DNA of 49,745 nucleotides from a virus: IMG/VR virus record IMGVR_UViG_3300031857_024897, positions 1 to 49,745 of that record; one strand, 5' to 3'. Shown piece by piece: positions 46,534 to 49,745 of this stretch (position 1 is its first letter; each line of letters starts with the position of its first letter). The notes under the pieces were generated by a model. It saw only the letters and a program-made list of their open reading frames with translations, ran no database searches and was not told where the DNA came from. The position numbers and the translations under genes were made by a program.

Positions 46534-46989
46534 TTAATCATATTTATTTACCTTAATATCCCAGGTGCCTTTTCTAGATGTGAATCTAAACATCTTGTCA
46601 CCAAGCGGTTTACATGTTATTTTCGGTTTTAATTTTTTTATTTTCTCTGGATCGAGCATCTCAGTCATATCCATAAATACATCTACGCTGGCAATGTTCC
46701 CAAGATCATCAATATCATAAGGATTTGCACTCAATAATTCACCAATTTTTTTCAAATCTGGAAACGAACGTCTAATATCCGAATTGGCATATAAAAATAA
46801 CGATTCAATATAAACAATATTAGGGAATGTTAACCCTTTAATGTAACATTCAAAGTTGCGAAAGTTAGGCCCGCTATATATCTTAATTTCATTTTTACTA
46901 AAATTACAATGCCAACTTAAATTAGCATAAGCTGTGCTTTTATTATGACTACCGTCGTGAAAATAATTTATTATTAGTCTCTCTTCCAT
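46534..46989 (-). CDS. Array protein 22 (151 aa)
   Basis: NYFHDGSHNKSTAYANLSWH at the N-terminus, HCNFSKNEIKIYSGP; TFPNIVYIESLFL; SFPDLKKIGEL; DLGNIASVDVF; end SRKGTWDIKVNKYD identical in core to protein 21. Confidence 0.68.
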   Translation of the reverse strand: MEERLIINYFHDGSHNKSTAYANLSWHCNFSKNEIKIYSGPNFRNFECYIKGLTFPNIVYIESLFLYANSDIRRSFPDLKKIGELLSANPYDIDDLGNIASVDVFMDMTEMLDPEKIKKLKPKITCKPLGDKMFRFTSRKGTWDIKVNKYD

Positions 46990-47000
46990 ATTCTATAAAT

Positions 47001-47453
47001 TTAATTATAACCATTAACCTTTATATCCCAGGAACCTTTTTTAGATCTGAACCGATACATATTATCACCAAGCGGGTCACATTTTATTTTTGGGTTGAAA
47101 TGGCTCCGTTTATGAGGATAAATTAGCAGATCCAAACCAACAAAAAAACCTATAGTGTCAATAGCCCAAAGATAATCTATTTCATCAAGTGCCCTAGTCG
47201 ATAACAAGCGAACCTCCCTTAAATCAGGATACATATACTGCGTACTATATACAGAAACTAAATATAATTTATCTATATAAACAACATTAGGAAATGTTAA
47301 TGAGTTATCTTTAGGTTCAAAGAATTTATTGATATCTAGACGATATAATTCAATCTCACAATCACATCTATTACAATGCTCACTTAGATTATGATACATG
47401 TTGCCATCACCAGTGTTGTTTTCGCGAAAAAAATCTAAATATAATATATCCAT
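47001..47453 (-). CDS. Array protein 23 (150 aa)
   Basis: LSEHCNRCDCEIELY has two further Cys. TFPNVVYIDKLYL; MYPDLREVRLL; block D is degenerate (DYLWAIDTIGFF, without Gly). End RSKKGSWDIKVNGYN. Confidence 0.67.
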   Translation of the reverse strand: MDILYLDFFRENNTGDGNMYHNLSEHCNRCDCEIELYRLDINKFFEPKDNSLTFPNVVYIDKLYLVSVYSTQYMYPDLREVRLLSTRALDEIDYLWAIDTIGFFVGLDLLIYPHKRSHFNPKIKCDPLGDNMYRFRSKKGSWDIKVNGYN

Positions 47454-47464
47454 ATTCTATAAAT

Positions 47465-47923
47465 TTAAGTATAAGTACCTACCTTAATATCCCAGGTACC
47501 TTTATTAGATGTGAACCGATACATCTTATTACCAAGAGGTGAACAAGCCATTTTTGTTTTAAACTTTATTATATTCTCCGTGACCATAAGCATAGACATA
47601 TCCTCAAAAAAACCTATATTGGTAATACTCCCAAGGTCATCTAAGTTAATAACATTAGCATTATATACAATGTGTATATTCTTAATATCTGGCAAAACTG
47701 TCGTTAATGTTACATTCGAACACAAATATAAAGCATAAACATAAACAACATTAGGGTATGTTATTGAATCATCAAAGCATTTCAATCTTAAATAACTTGA
47801 AAACCTTGGATATATTTTGATTTTTTTATTGTGCGTAGCATTACAATGCCTACTGATGTTTTCCATAACATCATATTCCTCACAGCCCTCACAATCAAAA
47901 TCGTTAATAAATAATATCTCCAT
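47465..47923 (-). CDS. Array protein 24 (152 aa)
   Basis: DFDCEGC present. ISRHCNATHNKKIKIYPR; TYPNVVYVYALYL; VLPDIKNIHIV; DLGSITNIGFF; end SNKGTWDIKVGTYT. Shares the THNKK helix end with protein 14, ten copies away. Confidence 0.67.
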   Translation of the reverse strand: MEILFINDFDCEGCEEYDVMENISRHCNATHNKKIKIYPRFSSYLRLKCFDDSITYPNVVYVYALYLCSNVTLTTVLPDIKNIHIVYNANVINLDDLGSITNIGFFEDMSMLMVTENIIKFKTKMACSPLGNKMYRFTSNKGTWDIKVGTYT

Positions 47924-47934
47924 ATTCTATAAAT

Positions 47935-48393
47935 TTATGAATAATTATTAACCCTAATATCCCAAGATCTTTTATCTGACGTAAACCTATACATATCATC
48001 GCCAAGAGGTTCGCATTTTAATGTTGAAAAGTAATTTTTCCTAGGAAAAGGAAGCATTAACTGACGCATATCCACAAAGAAACCTATACTACTGATATTC
48101 CCAAACTCATGTATATTGGTGCCAACAATATAGTCAAATTCGCCAACCTCCCTTAAATCTGGAAACGAATCCTCCATACTAATTTTGGTATTTAATAAAA
48201 ATTTATCAATATAAACAATTTTAGGAAATGTTAATGAAACATCTTTAAGTACAAATATTGAATATTTATTCCCACAATATAACTTAATTTGGCTACTAGG
48301 TGTAGCATGACAATGCAAGCTTAAATAATAATACGCTCTATATACATCATTGCCGCCTTCGTAAAAATCACTTAAAGATAATATCTCATTCAT
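47935..48393 (-). CDS. Array protein 25 (152 aa)
   Basis: No CDGC (DFYEGGNDVYRAYYY). LSLHCHATPSSQIKLYCG; TFPKIVYIDKFLL; SFPDLREVGEF; EFGNISSIGFF; end SDKRSWDIRVNNYS, with Arg replacing Gly of KGSW. Confidence 0.67.
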   Translation of the reverse strand: MNEILSLSDFYEGGNDVYRAYYYLSLHCHATPSSQIKLYCGNKYSIFVLKDVSLTFPKIVYIDKFLLNTKISMEDSFPDLREVGEFDYIVGTNIHEFGNISSIGFFVDMRQLMLPFPRKNYFSTLKCEPLGDDMYRFTSDKRSWDIRVNNYS

Positions 48394-48417
48394 ATTCTAT
48401 AAACTTAAAATTGGGGC

Positions 48418-48873
48418 TTAATCATATTTATTAACCTTAATATCCCAGGTACCTTTATCTGACGTAAACCGATACATTTTTTTACCAATACGTTCACATT
48501 TTGTTTTTATGTTATTTTCTTTTCTGTATCGTGAGTTAGTAAAGATAGACATATTGGAAAAATGCCCTATTTCCTGTATTGTACCAAAATCATCCATGCC
48601 AAGATAATTGGCCCAAAAATAATCAATCTTCTTAATATCAGGCAAAATTTTAATTAAACTAACTTGCGTACTTAAGGATACCGATTCAGCATAAGTAACT
48701 TTTGGGTATGTGATATCCTCACTAAAGCAAATCAAATAAAAATTAGGAACACCATCATAAACCCAAATCTCATCGCTAGGTGTAAGATTACAATGCCTAC
48801 TGATATTAGCCATAACATCTTTGTTGGTACAATCATCACAAAAAAAATCTGTAATAAATATTATCTCTTTCAT
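48418..48873 (-). CDS. Array protein 26 (151 aa)
   Basis: DFFCDDC present. ISRHCNLTPSDEIWVYDG; TYPKVTYAESVSL; ILPDIKKIDYF; DFGTIQEIGHF; end SDKGTWDIKVNKYD. With protein 27 it forms the most similar pair; both also have the same 24-base spacer type. Confidence 0.7.
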   Translation of the reverse strand: MKEIIFITDFFCDDCTNKDVMANISRHCNLTPSDEIWVYDGVPNFYLICFSEDITYPKVTYAESVSLSTQVSLIKILPDIKKIDYFWANYLGMDDFGTIQEIGHFSNMSIFTNSRYRKENNIKTKCERIGKKMYRFTSDKGTWDIKVNKYD

Positions 48874-48897
48874 ACTCTATAAACTTAAAATGGGGGC

Positions 48898-49356
48898 TTA
48901 ATCATAACTATTAACCCTAATATCCCAGATTCCTTTAGGTGTTGTGAACCTATACATATTGTCACCAAGAGGTACACATTTTGTTTTTATGTTATATAGT
49001 TTTCTTTTTCGTGAGTTAGTAAATTCAGACAGACCGTTAAAATACCCTATTTCCTGTATATTCCCAAAATCATCTATATCACTGTAACTAGTCGTAAGTT
49101 CCCCCATCTTCTTAATATCGGGCAAAATTTTAATTAAACTAACATCCTTAGCTAATTTTACCGATTCAGCATAAGTAACTTTTGGGTATGTGATATCCTC
49201 ACTATAGCAAGCCAAAAATAAATTATTGCCACTACGTTCATAAATCCAAATTTCATCACTAGGTGTAAAATGACAATGCAGACTGATATTCTCCATAACA
49301 TCAGGGTATTGACAACCGTCACAAAAAAAATCATTAGTATATATTATCTCTCTCAT
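48898..49356 (-). CDS. Array protein 27 (152 aa)
   Basis: DFFCDGC present. ISLHCHFTPSDEIWIYER; TYPKVTYAESVKL; ILPDIKKMGEL; DFGNIQEIGYF; end TTPKGIWDIRVNSYD. Differs from protein 26 mainly at positions in the repeat blocks that would be surface exposed. Confidence 0.7.
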   Translation of the reverse strand: MREIIYTNDFFCDGCQYPDVMENISLHCHFTPSDEIWIYERSGNNLFLACYSEDITYPKVTYAESVKLAKDVSLIKILPDIKKMGELTTSYSDIDDFGNIQEIGYFNGLSEFTNSRKRKLYNIKTKCVPLGDNMYRFTTPKGIWDIRVNSYD

Positions 49357-49368
49357 ACTCTATAAATT

Positions 49369-49745
49369 CTAACAATATTTATTAACCTTTATATCCCAGC
49401 TACCTTTTTTAGTTTTAAACCGATACATCTTGTCACCAAGAGGCTCACATACCGTGATTTGATTATATTTTGGCCTATCATCTGAAACAGAATAAAAAGA
49501 CATCCTATAAAAATAATCAATCTCCTCTATTTTGCCAAAATCTTGTATTTTATTGTAATTTGATACAAATGAACCGATCTTCTTAAGATCAGGAAAAACG
49601 CTTTTTAGGTCCTCCACATTATATACCAACCTCAAATTCTCAACGTAAACAACATTAGGATATCTTAATGCGTAATCATAACAATTCAATGTTTGAAGCT
49701 TATGCCCAGAATATATAGAAATTTTATCACCAGTACTATTTTCAC
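49369..49745 (-). CDS. Array protein 28, 5' end beyond the window
   Basis: The frame is open to the right edge: before LNCYDYALRYPNVVYVENL it reads ENSTGDKISIYSGHKLQT, which fits the helix end and IxIY block of the family. So the apparent TTG start at 49689 is internal and the gene is cut by the window edge. Blocks: RYPNVVYVENLRL; VFPDLKKIGSF; DFGKIEEIDYF; end TKKGSWDIKVNKYC. Confidence 0.72.
   Translation of the reverse strand, partial: ENSTGDKISIYSGHKLQTLNCYDYALRYPNVVYVENLRLVYNVEDLKSVFPDLKKIGSFVSNYNKIQDFGKIEEIDYFYRMSFYSVSDDRPKYNQITVCEPLGDKMYRFKTKKGSWDIKVNKYC

Noticed and set aside
36612-49745. CRISPR array, because of regular repeats
   Set aside because: The period is about 460 bases, the repeats are diverged coding genes, and there are no short identical direct repeats with unique spacers.
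36612-49745. Insertion sequences or a transposon causing the array
   Set aside because: No transposase gene, terminal inverted repeats or target duplications were seen in or beside the array.

Overview
The window looks like part of the genome of a large tailed phage (Caudoviricetes) infecting a member of the Bacteroidota. The DNA is strongly A+T rich and genes are packed tightly on both strands. It carries 23 tRNA genes without encoded CCA, a holin-like protein, an HNH nuclease, ClpP, cell-wall enzymes and many unnamed phage-type proteins. Host assignment rests on promoters of the Bacteroidota type (TTTG, 19-21 bases, TAnnTTTG), seen most clearly at 27672-27702 and before several tRNAs, and on the absence of Shine-Dalgarno sequences. 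No terminase, capsid, tail or polymerase gene is in the window, so the phage cannot be placed further.

Layout. 0.07-3.0 kb: two related HELKH zinc-protease-like genes, a small membrane protein and a zinc ribbon. 2.5-6.6 kb: 22 tRNA genes on the minus strand, mixed with tiny genes and two GC-rich hairpins. 5.9-8.9 kb: holin-like gene, glycine-rich protein, HNH nuclease, tRNA-Leu(AAG) and clpP. 9.0-20.1 kb: candidate virion-associated or cell-wall proteins, including two related muramidase-like enzymes, a peptidoglycan-binding-like protein, a long membrane protein, a zinc protease and an L,D-transpeptidase-like protein. 20.1-27.4 kb: two large paralogues with a WC(T/I)SR domain and leucine-rich C-termini, a third large protein with an HC motif, and a possible PD-(D/E)XK nuclease. 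27.4-32.9 kb: small genes, a PTP-like phosphatase, a caspase-like protease and a solenoid protein. 33.0-36.5 kb: a cluster of small helical proteins. 36.6-49.7 kb: a tandem array of 28 paralogous genes of about 140-153 codons, running off the right edge, with one outlying relative at 34.6 kb.

Two patterns tie the window together. First, some 26 otherwise unrelated proteins begin with a short helical peptide ending in (I/L/V)-x-E within about the first 8-25 residues. This matches the cleavage rule of T4-type prohead proteases and the capsid-targeting peptides of T4 internal head proteins. I infer that many of these proteins, including muramidases, zinc proteases and a nuclease, are packaged in the head, trimmed and delivered into the host. 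Second, many of the same genes have a box (G/A)ATATTTAT just upstream in sense orientation, often shared by divergent genes, which may be a phage late promoter. The tRNAs and some small genes instead use host-type promoters.

The array proteins lack the tag. They combine an N-terminal helix with an invariant Cys, about three leucine-rich-repeat-like blocks and, in the right half, a near-constant C-terminal strand. Copies become more alike towards the right, where spacers are uniform at 11 bases, as expected of recent tandem expansion. Their function is unknown. This array and the tag set are the best candidates for an undescribed system.
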